Positions 24,412 to 35,504 are shown, counted from the stretch's first letter. The stretch: DNA of 64,000 nucleotides from Pseudeuparius sepicola (GCA_963920635.1 OY987299.1:133111373-133175372); one strand, 5' to 3'. A program made the numbers and translations. Notes: generated by a model not told the origin, from the sequence alone.

Positions 24412-26084
24412 TGTTTAGGAAACCACCCCTTTTGTGTAGGAAACCACTTCTATTGTTTAGGAAACTCCTCCTATTATTTAGGAAACCGCTCCTATTGTTT
24501 AGGAAACCACTCCTATTGTTTAGGAAACCGCCCCTATTGTTTAGGAAACCACTCCTATTGTTTAGGAAACCACTTCTATTGTTTAGGAAACCGCCCCTAT
24601 TGTTTAGAAAACGACTCCTATTGTTTAGGAAACCGCTCCTATTGTTTAGGAAACCACTCCTATTGTTTAGGAAACTACTCCTATTGTTTACGAAACCACC
24701 CCTATTCTTTAGGAAACCACTTATATTGTTTAGGAAACCATTCCTATTGTTTAGGAAACCGCTCCTATTGTTTAGGAAACCGCTCCTATTGTTTGTTTAG
24801 GAAACCGCTCCTATTGCTTAGGAAACCACTCCTATTGTTTAGGAAACCACTTCTATTGTTTAGGAAACCATTCCTATTGTTTAGGAAACCACTCCTATTG
24901 TTTAGGAAACCGCCCCTATTGTTTAGGAAACCACTCCTATTGTTTAGGAAACCACTCCTATTGTTTAGGAAACTACTCCTATTGTTTGCGAAACCACCCC
25001 TATTGTTTAAGAAACCACTTATATTGTTTAGGAAACCACTTATATTGTTTAGGAAACCATTCCTATTGTTTAGAAAAGCGCTCCTATTGTTTAGGAAACC
25101 GCTCCTATTGTTTGTTTAGGAAACCGCTCCTATTGCTTAGGAAACCACTCCTATTGTTTAGGAAACCACTTCTATTGTTTAGGAAACCATTCCTATTGTA
25201 TAGGAAACTCCTCCTATTATTTAGGAAACCGCTCCTATTGTTTAGGAAACCACTCCTATTGTTTAGGAAACCGCCCCTATTGTTTAGGAAACCACTCCTA
25301 TTGTTTAGGAAACCACTCCTATTGTTTAGGAAACTGCCCCTATTGTTTAGAAAACCACTCCTATTGTTTAGAAACCGCTCCTATTGTTTAGGAAACCACT
25401 CCTATTGTTTAGGAAACTACTCCTACTGTTTACGAAACCACCCCTATTGTTTAGGAAACCACTTATATTGTTTAGGAAACCACTTATATTGTTTAGGAAA
25501 CCATTCCTATTGTTTAGAAAACCGCTCCTATTGTTTAGGAAACCGCTCCTATTGTTTGTTTAGGAAACCGCTCCTATTGCTTAGGAAACCACTCCTATTG
25601 TTTAGGAAACCACTCCTATTGTTTAGGAAACTACTCCTATTGTTTGCGAAACCACCCCTATTGTTTAGGAAACCACTTATATTGTTTAGGAAACCACTTA
25701 TATTGTTTAGGAAACCATTCCTATTGTTTAGAAAACCGCTCCTATTGTTTAGGAAACCGCTCCTATTGTTTGTTTAGGAAACCGCTCCTATTGCTTAGGA
25801 AACCACTCCTATTGTTTAGGAAACCATTCCTATTGTATAGGAAACTCCTCCTATTATTTAGGAAACCGCTCCTATTGTTTAGGAAACCACTCCTATTGTT
25901 TAGGAAACCGCCCCTATTGTTTAGGAAACCACTCCTATTGTTTAGGAAACCACTCCTATTGTTTAGGAAACTGCCCCTATTGTTTAGAAAACCACTCCTA
26001 TTGTTTAGAAACCGCTCCTATTGTTTAGGAAACCACTCCTATTGTTTAGGAAACCACTCATATTGTTTAGGAAACCATCCTATA
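24412..26084. repeat. 21-bp minisatellite, about 80 copies
   Basis: The consensus unit is tttaggaaaccactcctattg, with frequent swaps in the middle (cactcc, cgctcc, cgcccc, catt, cttat). Four units carry an extra tttg (at about 24791, 25110, 25554 and 25768) and mark longer repeated blocks of several units. As 21 is a multiple of three, two forward frames stay open for up to about 270 codons. They read as CLGNHSY or LFRKPLL repeats, and the 4-base additions switch between these frames. I read those frames as a consequence of the array, not as a gene. It ends about 155 bp before the neuroligin exon. Confidence 0.95.
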
Positions 26085-26238
26085 GCGCAATTCGTACCAG
26101 GAGTTCGAGTGTGATATTTTGGTTCCTGAAAAAATCATCCTGTATGGAATTTTTCTTTACGACCACCACAAAATATATAGGTTAGGTGAACGACCACTTG
26201 CCACGCCAACGTCTCACCTTCCCCCCTCCCTCTTCCAG

Positions 26239-26318
26239 GCGACGCCCCCCCACCGCCCGATGGGCGGCGCGCACACGCAGGCGCGCAGGCGCCGCGCCGG
26301 CGGCACCGGCGCCCGCTG
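26239..26318 (+). other. Probable 5' untranslated part of the neuroligin first coding exon
   Basis: A pyrimidine-rich tract ending in ttccag (to 26238) is a good splice acceptor, so the coding exon probably starts at 26239 with about 80 nt before the ATG. The frame is open here but has no earlier ATG. The alternative is a transcription start within this GC-rich stretch. The upstream non-coding exon, if any, is not visible. Confidence 0.45.
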
Positions 26319-26548
26319 ATGACGATGTGCGCCGCCGGGCACCGGCCGCTGCCGTGGCCGCTCGTGCTGGCCGTCGCCGTCGTGCTGGAGGCGGGCACGG
26401 AGGCGTCGTCGCTGCTCGTGCACAAGTACAGCACGAGGGTCGTGCGCACTAAGTACGGCCCGCTGAGGGGCGTGCTCGTCCACGGCCACCCGCCCGTGGA
26501 GGCGTTCCTCGGCGTGCCGTACGCCACGCCCCCCGTCGGCAGCCTGAG
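26319..26548 (+). CDS. Nlg: Neuroligin, first coding exon
   Basis: Neuroligins are postsynaptic single-pass membrane proteins of the carboxylesterase-like fold that bind neurexins. This exon encodes 76 codons plus two bases. It starts with a signal peptide (residues about 1-28, hydrophobic core PLVLAVAVVLEAG) and continues into the start of the esterase-like domain. There it reads VRTKYGPLRGVLVHGHPPVE and then AFLGVPYATPPVGSLR, the conserved neuroligin opening. The donor gtaagc follows at 26549. The exon ends in phase 2 (AG), and exon 2 begins with the G that completes Arg. I chose the ATG at 26319 because it gives the signal peptide; ATG at 26325 is an alternative. The exon is strongly GC-rich compared with its surroundings. 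General cholinesterase relatives are less likely, since the TPPVGSLRYMPPVTP junction is neuroligin-like. Confidence 0.93.
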
Positions 26549-26582
26549 GTAAGCCCGCACGGCGTCCGCCCGCCGGACGGAA

Positions 26583-27101
26583 GTACGAAGGCGTCCCGGG
26601 GCCGCGTATTGTATTTCCGTAAAAATTTACACTTTATTTATGTCAATTTTTACAGATTATTCTATAAATTTTACGCTTTTTTCTGTAAATTTTACAGATT
26701 AATTTGTAAATTTTACATATTATTCTGTAAATTTTACACTTTTTCTGAAAATTTTACACTTTCCTTTCTGTAAATTTTACAGATTATTCTGTAAATTTTA
26801 CACTTTTACTCTTTACATTTTTTCTGTTAAAATTACACTTTTTTCTGTAAATTTTGCATGTTATGTAAATTTTACACTTTTTCTGAAAATTTAAAACTAT
26901 AGTGTAATTTTTTAACAAATTTACAGAATAAAAGTGTAAACTTTACAGAAAACAAGTGAAAATTTTACAGAAAGGAAAGTGTAAAATTTGCAGAAAAAAG
27001 TATAAATGTACAGAATAATCTGTAAAATTTACAGAATAATCTTTAAAATTGCCAGAAACATTTTCAGGAAAAAAGTACGTGGCCCCAGGACGCCTTCGTA
27101 C
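26583..27101. mobile_element. 519-bp element with 26-bp terminal inverted repeats and TGTAAA-rich body
   Basis: The left end gtacgaaggcgtcccggggc and right end gccccaggacgccttcgtac are inverted copies with about two mismatches. The interior is a low-complexity run of ctgtaaattttac and its inverse, with left-half and right-half orientations opposed, so the whole element folds back. It has no coding sequence. It sits 34 nt inside the intron, beside the neuroligin splice donor. Confidence 0.8.
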
Positions 27102-27148
27102 CTTCGTATATATACACTATACTGGTCCAGTTGCAGATATACCGTATA

Positions 27149-27968
27149 CAGGATGATTTTTTTAGGTCTACCACCGCGATTTTCTCGCTCATTTTGCGGC
27201 CTACAAAGAAAAATATAAGAAACAAAAATGTGACAATTTTGGACAGCTAAGTGGTGCTGCAAAAGAAATCGGCGTACATGGCCAACTTTGTCGCCCAATA
27301 TTAAAAAACCTCAAATTGAGCAAAACTATTAATGGCCGTGGAATGTTTATTTTAAGAGACAGAGAAAAACTTTTATATTGAAAATTGATGGCACTAAGAA
27401 GCTTTATACAACTGAGTACTTAGATAGTTTCAGAAAATTACACAGGGTCTTCGGCTCTCTTGAGGCTATGAATTTTTTTTGTTTATTTCTTATTAAGCGA
27501 TTTTCTCGCTTATTTTGGGCCGCACATAAAATATGTAAGAAACAAATTATGGCAATTTTGGTCAGCGAGGCGACATTAAAAAAGGAATGGGCCTCCATAC
27601 CCACTTTTCGCGGTGTACTAAAAAACCTAAAATCGACAAAAATGTTCATGGTCTCAAGAAAGCCGAAGACCCTGTGTAATTTGCTGAAACTATCTGAGCA
27701 CCTGGGTGGATAAAGCTTCTCAGTGCCATCAATTTTCAATACAAAAGTTTTTCTCTGTCTCTTAAAATAAACATTCCACGGCCATTAATAGTTTTGCTCA
27801 AATTGAGGTTTTTTTTTAATATTGCGCGACAAGTTGGCCATGGATGCCGATTTCTTTTGCAGCACCACTTAGCTGTCCAAAATTGCCACATGTTTGTTTC
27901 TTATGTTTTTTTGTAGGCCGCAAAATGAGCGAGAAAATCGCGGTGGTAGACCTAAAAAAATCATCCTG
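27149..27968. mobile_element. Foldback element with CAGGATGA ends
   Basis: The element begins with caggatgattt and ends with aaaatcatcctg, and TA stands at both borders. The halves are inverted copies almost to the centre near 27558 (ggtctaccaccgcgattttc near 27165 against gaaaatcgcggtggtagacc near 27935). The two open frames of 111 codons on opposite strands (27378-27713 and 27404-27739) are mirror images of each other and reflect the palindrome, not a gene. Confidence 0.85.
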
Positions 27969-28570
27969 TATAAATGGACTAGTCCTTTCGCAAACCGACT
28001 AGGCCGTTTGTTTAAGGACAAGTTTCTTATAAATATGGACTAATATCTTGAGTCCGTTTACATATGGACTAATCCTTTTGTATACGGCCTGTTTTACATA
28101 ATATGGCTGGTTGTACCAGAGAACAAGGAATTGTACTATAAGTAACAATGCATTATATTTTTCAGTTTCTTAGTGGGCTATTGGTGTTTTACACCTGAAT
28201 TAATTATTAATAATAGAAATCTCTTAAAATCTCGTCTTTGTTGGTCACACTGTTTGTATTACACAATCGTGATGACTAATGGTCACATTGTTCCCTGGAC
28301 AATAACATTTAAAACCTAAAGTTTTAAATGACTTGCTGCGTCGTGCACCGTTTTGTGGACGTTGCATGGTCTACTTGCAAATCAATAATTTTGTTGATCG
28401 TATAAATTAATTATAAACAAATTGGATTACATTTGTTTACACTTCATTTGCATTGTATTAATTATTGTATATTTACTTATTAAAAAAGGTAATTTCAATT
28501 TGGTCAAAATAAATTAAAACAAAATCTGTATTTACTCGTAGGTAGTTATCAAAAATGTAAAAATAATATA

Positions 28571-29145
28571 CAGGGTGGTCCAAACTTTATCAGCAATACT
28601 TTACAAACTGCTAGAAAATTTCAAAAAAGGAGATTTTTTCATATAAACATGTATCGAAATCCTAGCGGTTTTCGATATACGTGTGATATAAGTGAATTTT
28701 TCAAAAACGGTACATTTGTCGAAAAAAAATCAGGAATAGTTTTTTTCTTATAATTGATTGGAAAACTTAGTGACGGCAAAAAAAATACTTTTCCAGAGGT
28801 GTACCATTTTTTTATTAAAAAAATATGATGGATGGCCCCCGTCTCTCCGGCACTGGTGGAAGTAGATGGGCTGAATTATTTTTAATTTATAGTATTTAAT
28901 GACAGTTTAAACTGTACCAAATATGCTTGCCTTAACTGTCTTCCTTTAGGAAAAATAAAAGAAAACTTGAAAAAACTATTCCTGACTTTTTTTCGACAAA
29001 TGTACCGTTTTTGAAAAATTCACTTATATCACACGTATATCGAAAACCGCTAGGATTTCGACACATGTTTATAAGAAAAAATCTCCTTTTTTTGAAATTT
29101 TCTAGCAGTTTTTAAAGTATTGCTGATAAAGTTTGGACCACCCTG
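28571..29145. mobile_element. MITE with CAGGGTGG ends and about 190-bp inverted repeats
   Basis: cagggtggtccaaactttat at 28571 is matched by ataaagtttggaccaccctg ending at 29145, and TA flanks both sides. The arms continue to about 28740 and 28975 with few differences. The spacer of about 230 bp is non-coding. It is the cleanest member of the CAGGG-ended group in this window. Confidence 0.9.
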
Positions 29146-29401
29146 TATTTATAGAAACATCGTTAAAAAAAATTCAAATTGTTCCTTTTTACATCCATTA
29201 ATTTTTACATTTTATGAAAAAAATAGTTAATTACATTGCAAGATGCCAGTGCCAAAAAAGAGCTTAGGCATCTTGCAAGCTATTGGTGAAAAGTTTATGA
29301 ACAGCATTGTATTTTCGGTGGATTTTTCTAATTTTTGTTTACCTATTTCATTCCGACTAAACACAGTAGACGGCAGAATTTCACAAAGAAAAGATTTCGG
29401 A

Positions 29402-29444
29402 AAATTTCGCCCCCCCTCGCCTCTAAATGCTGGCTACGCCACTG
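29402..29444. mobile_element. Relic of a hAT element end
   Basis: The bases tggctacgccactg (29431-29444), preceded by a C-rich stretch, match the right terminal repeat of the intact hAT MITE ending at 51290. The opposite end was not found nearby, so only one end is left. Confidence 0.5.
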
Positions 29445-30228
29445 CTGCCAAAACAACAAAACAAAATCCAAAATCCTGGTATATTTTTATTTTTAAAGGA
29501 TTTACAGCAAACGTAAGTAAGTAAACGTAACTCGTTTACGCAGCTGCTTCTAATTCCAATTTACTTTTCGCAGCTATATAGGGTAAGTGTACATAATTCC
29601 GACCGTGTCCATAAATCCGTCAGATTTCAACAATATTGCTTTAAATAAGAAAACTCAACCACAAAACAGTTTTAAAAGACATCTAGTGGCATCTTCCAGT
29701 ATTAATGAAAATTCTGATATCGGTTCTCTACTTTACCGACTGGACCATCATTGTGGAATCTTAACCTGAAAATGCCAAGTCATTGAGCAAAAGCCAACGT
29801 GATTTTGTGAATTGTAAACGTTCTAAGGTAAGAGAAAAATGGATTGTTTTTGAACTAATGTAATTTAGGCTTTCAACTTGATTTTTGATTAAATTATATG
29901 TTGATCTCCTTTTATACATATGAAATATTATTAAAAAATGCGTGGCTTTCATAAAATTTACTAATTTTAATAAATATTGGCGGTGTCGAATTTAGGTTCA
30001 GAAATAAGTGTGTTGCTATAAATCCGACATCAGGTGTCGAATTTAGGAACAAAGCCAATGAATCTTTGAATAGATGCATTAAAAAAAAATGACGTAAGCA
30101 AAATATGACACTTAGTTGGCATTGATGCCTGAAATGGTGACAAGTGAAAGAGCTAAATTCGACAGTGTGTCTGATTTACATACCAAAAGTGTCGGATTTA
30201 GGGGCTTGTTCCGTATATATGTAAAATA

Positions 30229-30473
30229 TACAGTGCTTTTATTAATAGTCCCCCCTGCTAACTTTTGAACCCCTTTTTAAAAATAAAAAAAATAGGCGGG
30301 GCCAATAACGGACAGTAAACTACATTTTCAAAATGTTTTTCTCTATACAGGATGTGCCAAAAATCTGTGAAGAACTGTGAACTACCATCCGTTATTGTCC
30401 ACGCTTATTTTTTTATTTTTAAAAAGGGGTTCAAAAGTTAGCAGGGGGGGGGGGTTATTAAGAAAAGCACTAT
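30229..30473. mobile_element. Small foldback MITE inside the pogo element
   Basis: The arms about 30231-30312 and 30390-30470 are inverted copies (gctaacttttgaaccccttt against aaaggggttcaaaagttagc). They include a run of C on one side and a longer run of G on the other. The centre carries atacaggatgtgcc. The flanks share tatatgtaaa, which may be a target duplication. It makes the apparent N-terminal extension upstream of the transposase ATG, which should be ignored. Confidence 0.75.
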
Positions 30474-30517
30474 ATGTAAACATAAAGGCAAATAACATTA
30501 GAATATATTTTTTTAGG

Positions 30518-31152
30518 ATGCCACCAACAAAATATTGTTCTTACTCTAAAGAAGACTTACAAAATGCCTTACGAGCAATAAAAAATGGCATGCCATGCGC
30601 GGTTGCCTCAAAATCATACCATGTTCCTAGAACAACTTTAATAGGAAAAATCAAAGGAACCTACCCTGAGGAGTGCAAAAGTGGAGTGTCAACTGTATTG
30701 ACATCTCAAGAAGAAGATATTTTAGTCAACTGGATCTTAAATATGGCAAAAGTGGGTTTTCCCATCAACAAAGACCAATTGTTGGACAGCGTAACACTTC
30801 TTTGTAAAGAGTTGAAGCGACCCAATAAATTTAATTATGGACGTCCTGGGCGCCATTGGTATGAGGGTTTCCTCAAAAGACATAGCCAAATTTCTCAGAG
30901 GATGTCTGAAAACCTTACTGCTTCCCGCGCGGCTGTCACCGAAGCAAGCATAAAAAATTGGTTTGATGAAGTTCAAAATTATTTTATATCTTCGAATACA
31001 TTTGTGAATGATCCGAATAGGATCTTCAATGCAGACGAATCCGCATTTTTTTTTATCCCCTAAGGGCAATGCCGTTCTTGCAAAGAAAGGCAGTAAAACT
31101 GTTTATGAAAAATCTGGGAATGACAAAGAATGTCTTACTGTACTGATCACAG
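30518..31152 (+). pseudogene. pogo/Tigger transposase, exon 1 (one-base frameshift)
   Basis: The start at 30518 (MPPTKYCSYSKEDLQNALRA) puts the helix-turn-helix of the psq type at residues about 8-50 (YSKEDLQNALRAIKNGMPCA). It is followed by the CENP-B-like second DNA-binding part (VLTSQEEDILVNW, then GRPGRHWYEGFLKRH) and the first catalytic Asp in IFNADESAF. A run of nine T at about 31046-31054 shifts the frame by one and brings a stop at 31061-31063. With eight T the frame would stay open to the splice donor gtaaat at 31153. The frame upstream of 30518 is MITE sequence. A single homopolymer change could be recent decay or an assembly error. Confidence 0.88.
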
Positions 31153-31209
31153 GTAAATTAGTAACATAATTTCGATTGTTCTAACTTACAAATTAATACA
31201 ATATTTTAG

Positions 31210-33266
31210 GCAATGCAAACGGTGTTTTGGCGCCTCCGATGGTCATGTACCCATATGACAGAATTCCCAAACATATCGTTATGCGAGTTCCCAATGGTTG
31301 GGGGATTGGAAAATCCGATAGTGGCTGGATGACTTCCGAGTCATTTTTCGAATATATCTCGAATATTTTTTATCCTTGGATAGTATCTATGAACATTGAA
31401 TTTCCCATATTGCTATACGTGGATGGACATAAATCTCACATTACTCTAAGTCTTAGCAGATTTTGTACCGAAAAACAAATTGTTCTAATTTGCTTACCCC
31501 CCAACACTACTCACATTCTCCAACCGTTAGATGTAGGATTATTTAGATCTTTGAAACAGAGTTGGAAAAAATGCATCAAAAGCTATAGGGTGGAAAATGG
31601 ATTCAAAATATTAAATAGAGAAAATTTTGCTCCTGTTCTCAAAATGGCCCTTGAGGATGTTACCAATTTAAAAAATATATTCCAAAATTCATTCAGAGTT
31701 TGCGGCTTATACCCATTTGATAGGTCTAACGTGGATTATACGAAAATAGTGCAAAAGGTTCTAAATATCGAAGACATATCTAAAAACCCAGAAATAAAAT
31801 TGGAAGTTGTGCAACATCTAAGATACATAGAAAACCACATTAAAAATACAACTCTCCAAAAGTTTTATTTTTTGAAAGGTGGTGAGTGGGACGGAGATAT
31901 GGAGGATAAAAATTTATATGAAGTTTGGATAAGCATTTTCAATAAAACTGGACTTAGTTTTGAAAATGCAGCAACAAATGCTACATTAGTAGATAACGTA
32001 ATAATTGAAGTGGAGGAGGGGATTGATTTAAAACAGGATTGGGAAGCGTTAATAGTGGAAACACCTGAAAATGAATTCGACCAAGAGATATTTCAAAACG
32101 AGAGAAAGATAAATATCATTCAAAATATTATGTTGACAGGGCCCAAGACCGATGAAATAAATGACCAAAGTACTGAAAAATACCTAAAAAGCAAAGAAGA
32201 AACAACCGGAGAAGAGCATGATGAAATTAAAGTTATAGAAGAAGAAACAGACCTTAAGAAAAAACAGACTGACAAAAGTACAGAAAAGATTCAAGAAAGC
32301 AAAAAAGAGGAAACCGGAGACGTACAAGGTGAAAATAAAGATACCAAAGGAAGCACCAAAAATATAGAAAAAGAGACTGACATAGTAAATGATGATATTA
32401 GCAGCACTGCAATTAAAAAGACCGAAGATGAAAAGATTAAAGCTAGAGGAAATGATACAGTTTTACAGGAAATTGAAAATAAGGAGATCGAAGAATTAAA
32501 GGATAAACAAAACAATGAAATTGGAGAAAATGTAGATAAAACAACCGTTGACAAAATAAAAGAGACCAAGAAAGTAGAGAATACTGAAGAAAAAACTGAA
32601 AACGCAAAGAAAGAAGTCCTCAAGAAAATTGGTAACATATCTCCAGACAGGACGAAAGTATATATTGAAAATAATTCCAGTTTGTTAGTACCATCACCTT
32701 TTAAAAAGGCATTGTTTTGGCCAGAACCAACTCCATCTAAAAAATTTCTAGGTAAAAAAAAGGAAAAAATACCCTCTGTAACAACTTCCGATGCTTGGAA
32801 AGAGTATTACTTAAAAAAAGAAGGAGAAAAAAATAAACAATTTGAGGAAAAGGAAAACAGAAAAAGACAAAGGGCTGAAAAAAGTATTATTTCAAGAAAG
32901 AGACCTAAAAAAACAAAACAACAAAATTCAAGTGAAAATGAAGAAGTGTTGCCTAATGTTAGCGAGAATGACGGTGAAATGTGTATTGAGAAAGTAAACG
33001 AAAAGAGAAATTTGAAAATTGGTGACTTTGTGATAGTAAACTATGAAAATAATTACTATCCGGGGAATGTGACTGGAATTGAGAAAGAAAAAATATTGAT
33101 TAATACCATGACTAGAAGTGGATTTAATTGGAAGTGGCCAGATGAAAAAGATGAAATTTGGTACGAATCCATAGAAATTATGGAGGTGATACAACCACCT
33201 AAAAAAATTAACAAAAGAGGCTGCTTTCAAGTTGAGGAAATAACTAAATATGGTTCATTTGTCTAG
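31210..33266 (+). CDS. pogo/Tigger transposase, exon 2, with charged linker and Tudor-like tail
   Basis: It is joined to exon 1 across a 57-bp intron (gtaaat..attttag, 31153-31209). The DDE domain continues with the second Asp in LLYVDGHKSHI and the third in NTTHILQPLDVGLFRSLKQ, 35 residues apart (DD35D). The DDE part ends at about residue 230 of this exon. It is followed by about 300 residues rich in Lys, Glu and Thr and probably disordered. A basic patch follows (KRQRAEKSIISRKRPKKTKQ, nuclear-signal-like), and then a compact C-terminal module. That module reads LKIGDFVIVNYENNYYPGNV and ends near YESIEIMEVIQPP, resembling small Tudor/SH3-like barrels. Total predicted product is about 896 residues if the exon 1 frameshift is discounted, longer than a standard pogo transposase. 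Apart from exon 1 the frame is intact, so the copy is young. Confidence 0.9.
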
Positions 33267-33654
33267 ACTTCCTATTTAAGTTAATTTTAAGTGTTTTGTT
33301 CTCATTTAATTTTCTTATTAAACAAGTTTTGTAAACTGAAAATCTTGTTTGATTTATGTACTTAATGTGTCGGATTTAAAAACACTGTCGAATTTATGTT
33401 CAACTCACTGTCGGAATTTTGGACAGAGAAAAAATTCAGGTGTCAGAATTATGTCCATTTGCAGGCCAATAAAAAACATATTTTTTTTTGTTGATGGCAT
33501 GGTAGCATTATTTTTCTTTTCTAGAAACAACTTCAGAAATGAATAAACTTAACTATTATATAAAGTATCCTGCATTTTATACACGATTTTTATTTTATCA
33601 TGGTGTTTTCTTTAGTTTGTTTTCTTACAGTGTCGGAATTATGTACACTTACCC

Positions 33655-34779
33655 TACCCTCTTTACGGGGTGAAATCAAATAAATTGATACCTTTACCGC
33701 TTTTTATCTACCTGGGGTGCTTTGAATAAACTGGCATTCTAAGCCGCCCGGCTTTGTTTTATTTCTTTGCGGGGCCTGGGAAAATACGATCTACAACTTG
33801 GCCGCCAGTTATCAACATCGCTTTTCTTTTTCTTCTATCAATGCCAAGCTATAAAACCGCTGCCTATGGAATCACTACTTCCACATTGCCTTTTCCATTA
33901 TGTAACAGCAAATTTACATATTACACAAAACTCTTAAAGGAAGACAATATAGAGTACGTCCCGAGTTGCACTGTTGGTCATTCAAAATTTGAACTAAGTA
34001 TGACATCTTTTCAATTATAAGCCATAGGCGGAGGGTTGGTTGCAAATTGGTTTGGTATAAAACATGAACTCGGAGCCATACTACTATACTGCCAAACGAC
34101 AAATGAATATTTCACCTTTATGATTATTCCATTTAAGTATAATGATTTGAGGCAAATAGGTGTAAATACCTACAATTTTAAGTCTCATAATTAATATAAA
34201 AGTAATAAAAGGCATATAATTAGGGTTTTAATAATTGCCTGTATTAAAATGGCCAGGAATTAAGATAATTATCTACATCCTAAATATTATACATAATTGC
34301 CTCAAAAAAGGCATTAATATTGTAATCTAATAAAGATAACTTCTTACTTTTATTTTCAATGTGTAAATAGGAAAATTATCCATGAAAATATGGTTGTTGT
34401 TTGAAAGAGATTTTGACAAGAAAAAAACAAAATTCAGCACACGCTACTAATTTAATAGACAATAACCATATTTTAGAGATAATTTTTCTATTTTATACAT
34501 TGAAAATAAAAGAGAATAACGTCGCCTATGGTTTACGATCATTTTTTGGCCCTTGAACCTCCTCTGTGCTAGCAATTCTTTTTTAGCACCGTAAGTAGAA
34601 CAGTTATGCACCAAGTTTCGTTTGTCAAAAACTACTGGTTTACAAAAACGTTTTCATCAAACATATTTCCAACAATTTGAAGTCGACTGTCGCAGTATCA
34701 ATCATCATTCGAAAGTTATCGACGGAAAGTTAGACACTAAAGAAAATGAAAAAAATCAATAATAGTGACGTCAGTACCT
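33655..34779. other. Intron sequence without a recognised gene
   Basis: A hairpin-forming inverted repeat lies at about 34349-34400 and 34462-34515 (ttttattttcaatgt against acattgaaaataaaa). The 88-codon open frame at 33754-34020 shows no domain. Confidence 0.45.
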
Positions 34780-35142
34780 ACAATACAGTCAAAAAATTAT
34801 AAGGCACGTTTATGTCTTTAAGTTTAAGAATCCTCACGATACACAGATAACGCTATGCCAGCTAGGAGAACGGAAATTAATCTCTTCTGCGCACGGGCGT
34901 AGCCAAGGGGGGGGGGGGGTTTCGCCGAAATAAGCAAAATATTACCTAATATTAGATATACCGAAAAAATACGAGGAGTGAAGAGTTAAATTATTATTAC
35001 GTTTGAATATATGTAGTAATAGTAGCGCCTAACGCCATCTTTTGACGAGAGGCAGACGCAGTTGCAGCCGAACTATTTTGTATTGTAGGGACACTTTGCG
35101 TTGTTTCTCGATTATTCGCCACGCCCCTCGGTCGAAATGAGC

Positions 35143-35245
35143 GGAACTTTGTGGAAGTTCGTGGAAGTTCGTGGAAGTTTCTGGACGGCTACTGGGCTGC
35201 TATATAAGCGGCGCCGCGGCGCGTGACCGCGCTTACGGCAGTATT
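35143..35245 (+). promoter_or_regulatory. Heat-shock-like promoter with TATA box inside the hAT element
   Basis: Three tandem copies of gtggaagttc or a one-base variant (35151-35180) give repeated GAA and TTC half-sites. A TATA box, tatataa, follows at 35201-35207, and the initiator-like ggcagta lies about 30 nt downstream (near 35236-35241). A long A-rich leader follows, before the first ATGs. GAA/TTC repeats upstream of TATA resemble heat-shock elements, but the spacing (GAA-1-TTC-3-GAA) differs from the classical 2-nt spacing. The heat-shock reading is therefore inference, while the core promoter layout is directly visible. Confidence 0.6.
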
Positions 35246-35396
35246 GTTCCATGCGAACTCGAAGCGAATAAAAGTGAAAAGTGGTGGACGAATAGTGAAG
35301 AGAATTAAGTGTACCGTGTAAGTGAGTAATTTTAGTGCGCTGTTATTCGATGACCTTGTTAAGGATAGATACGTGAATCATTATTACTGTCGAAAA

Positions 35397-35504
35397 ATGG
35401 AGGGGAAAAAAAGGAAGGGTGATAAACTTAAAGTTATGGACTACTGGAAAAGTGGTGTAGTCAAGGTCAAGGGGTTTCTAATAAAGAAACTAATTTGGAT
35501 TTAG
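35397..35504 (+). pseudogene. Possible hAT transposase N-terminal piece
   Basis: A frame with ATG at 35397 reads MEGKKRKGDKLKVMDYW and stops at 35504. It follows the promoter and leader, which is where the transposase start should be. The basic opening suits a hAT N-terminus, but no BED-type zinc finger survives before the deletion. An ATG at 35322 lies in the same frame. Confidence 0.4.

Larger units (their letters stand above)
29581..33654 (+). mobile_element. Complete pogo/Tigger-type DNA transposon (4,074 bp)
   Basis: The ends gggtaagtgtacataattcc (29581) and ggaattatgtacacttaccc (to 33654) are inverted repeats of at least 23 bp, with TA at 29579-29580 and 33655-33656. Both subterminal regions repeat the terminal motif gtgtcgaatttagg / gtgtcggaatta. 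On the left it occurs at about 29983, 30034, 30155 and 30189. On the right it occurs at about 33367, 33385, 33409, 33440 and 33630. The interior encodes a two-exon transposase on the + strand. A small foldback element (30229-30473) has inserted between the left subterminal repeats and the start codon. The TA target, psq plus CENP-B type DNA-binding part and DDE core place it in the pogo/Tigger group of Tc1/mariner. Confidence 0.93.

Noticed and set aside
24304..26114. Long repetitive proteins (up to 271 residues) in the minisatellite
   Set aside because: The frames stay open only because the unit is 21 bp. Two frames are equally open, and the 4-base additions switch frames. There is no plausible start or conservation.
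26135..26560. Minus-strand 141-codon frame opposite neuroligin exon 1
   Set aside because: High GC content leaves several frames open. The + frame carries the conserved neuroligin sequence and splice donor.
27378..27739. Two 111-codon frames on opposite strands
   Set aside because: Mirror images produced by the foldback element 27149-27968.
30377..30517. N-terminal extension of the pogo transposase
   Set aside because: This part of the frame lies in a MITE and intergenic sequence. The conserved domain start and the ATG at 30518 fit better.
32291..33230. Minus-strand frames opposite the transposase
   Set aside because: They are shadows of the Lys/Glu-rich coding strand.
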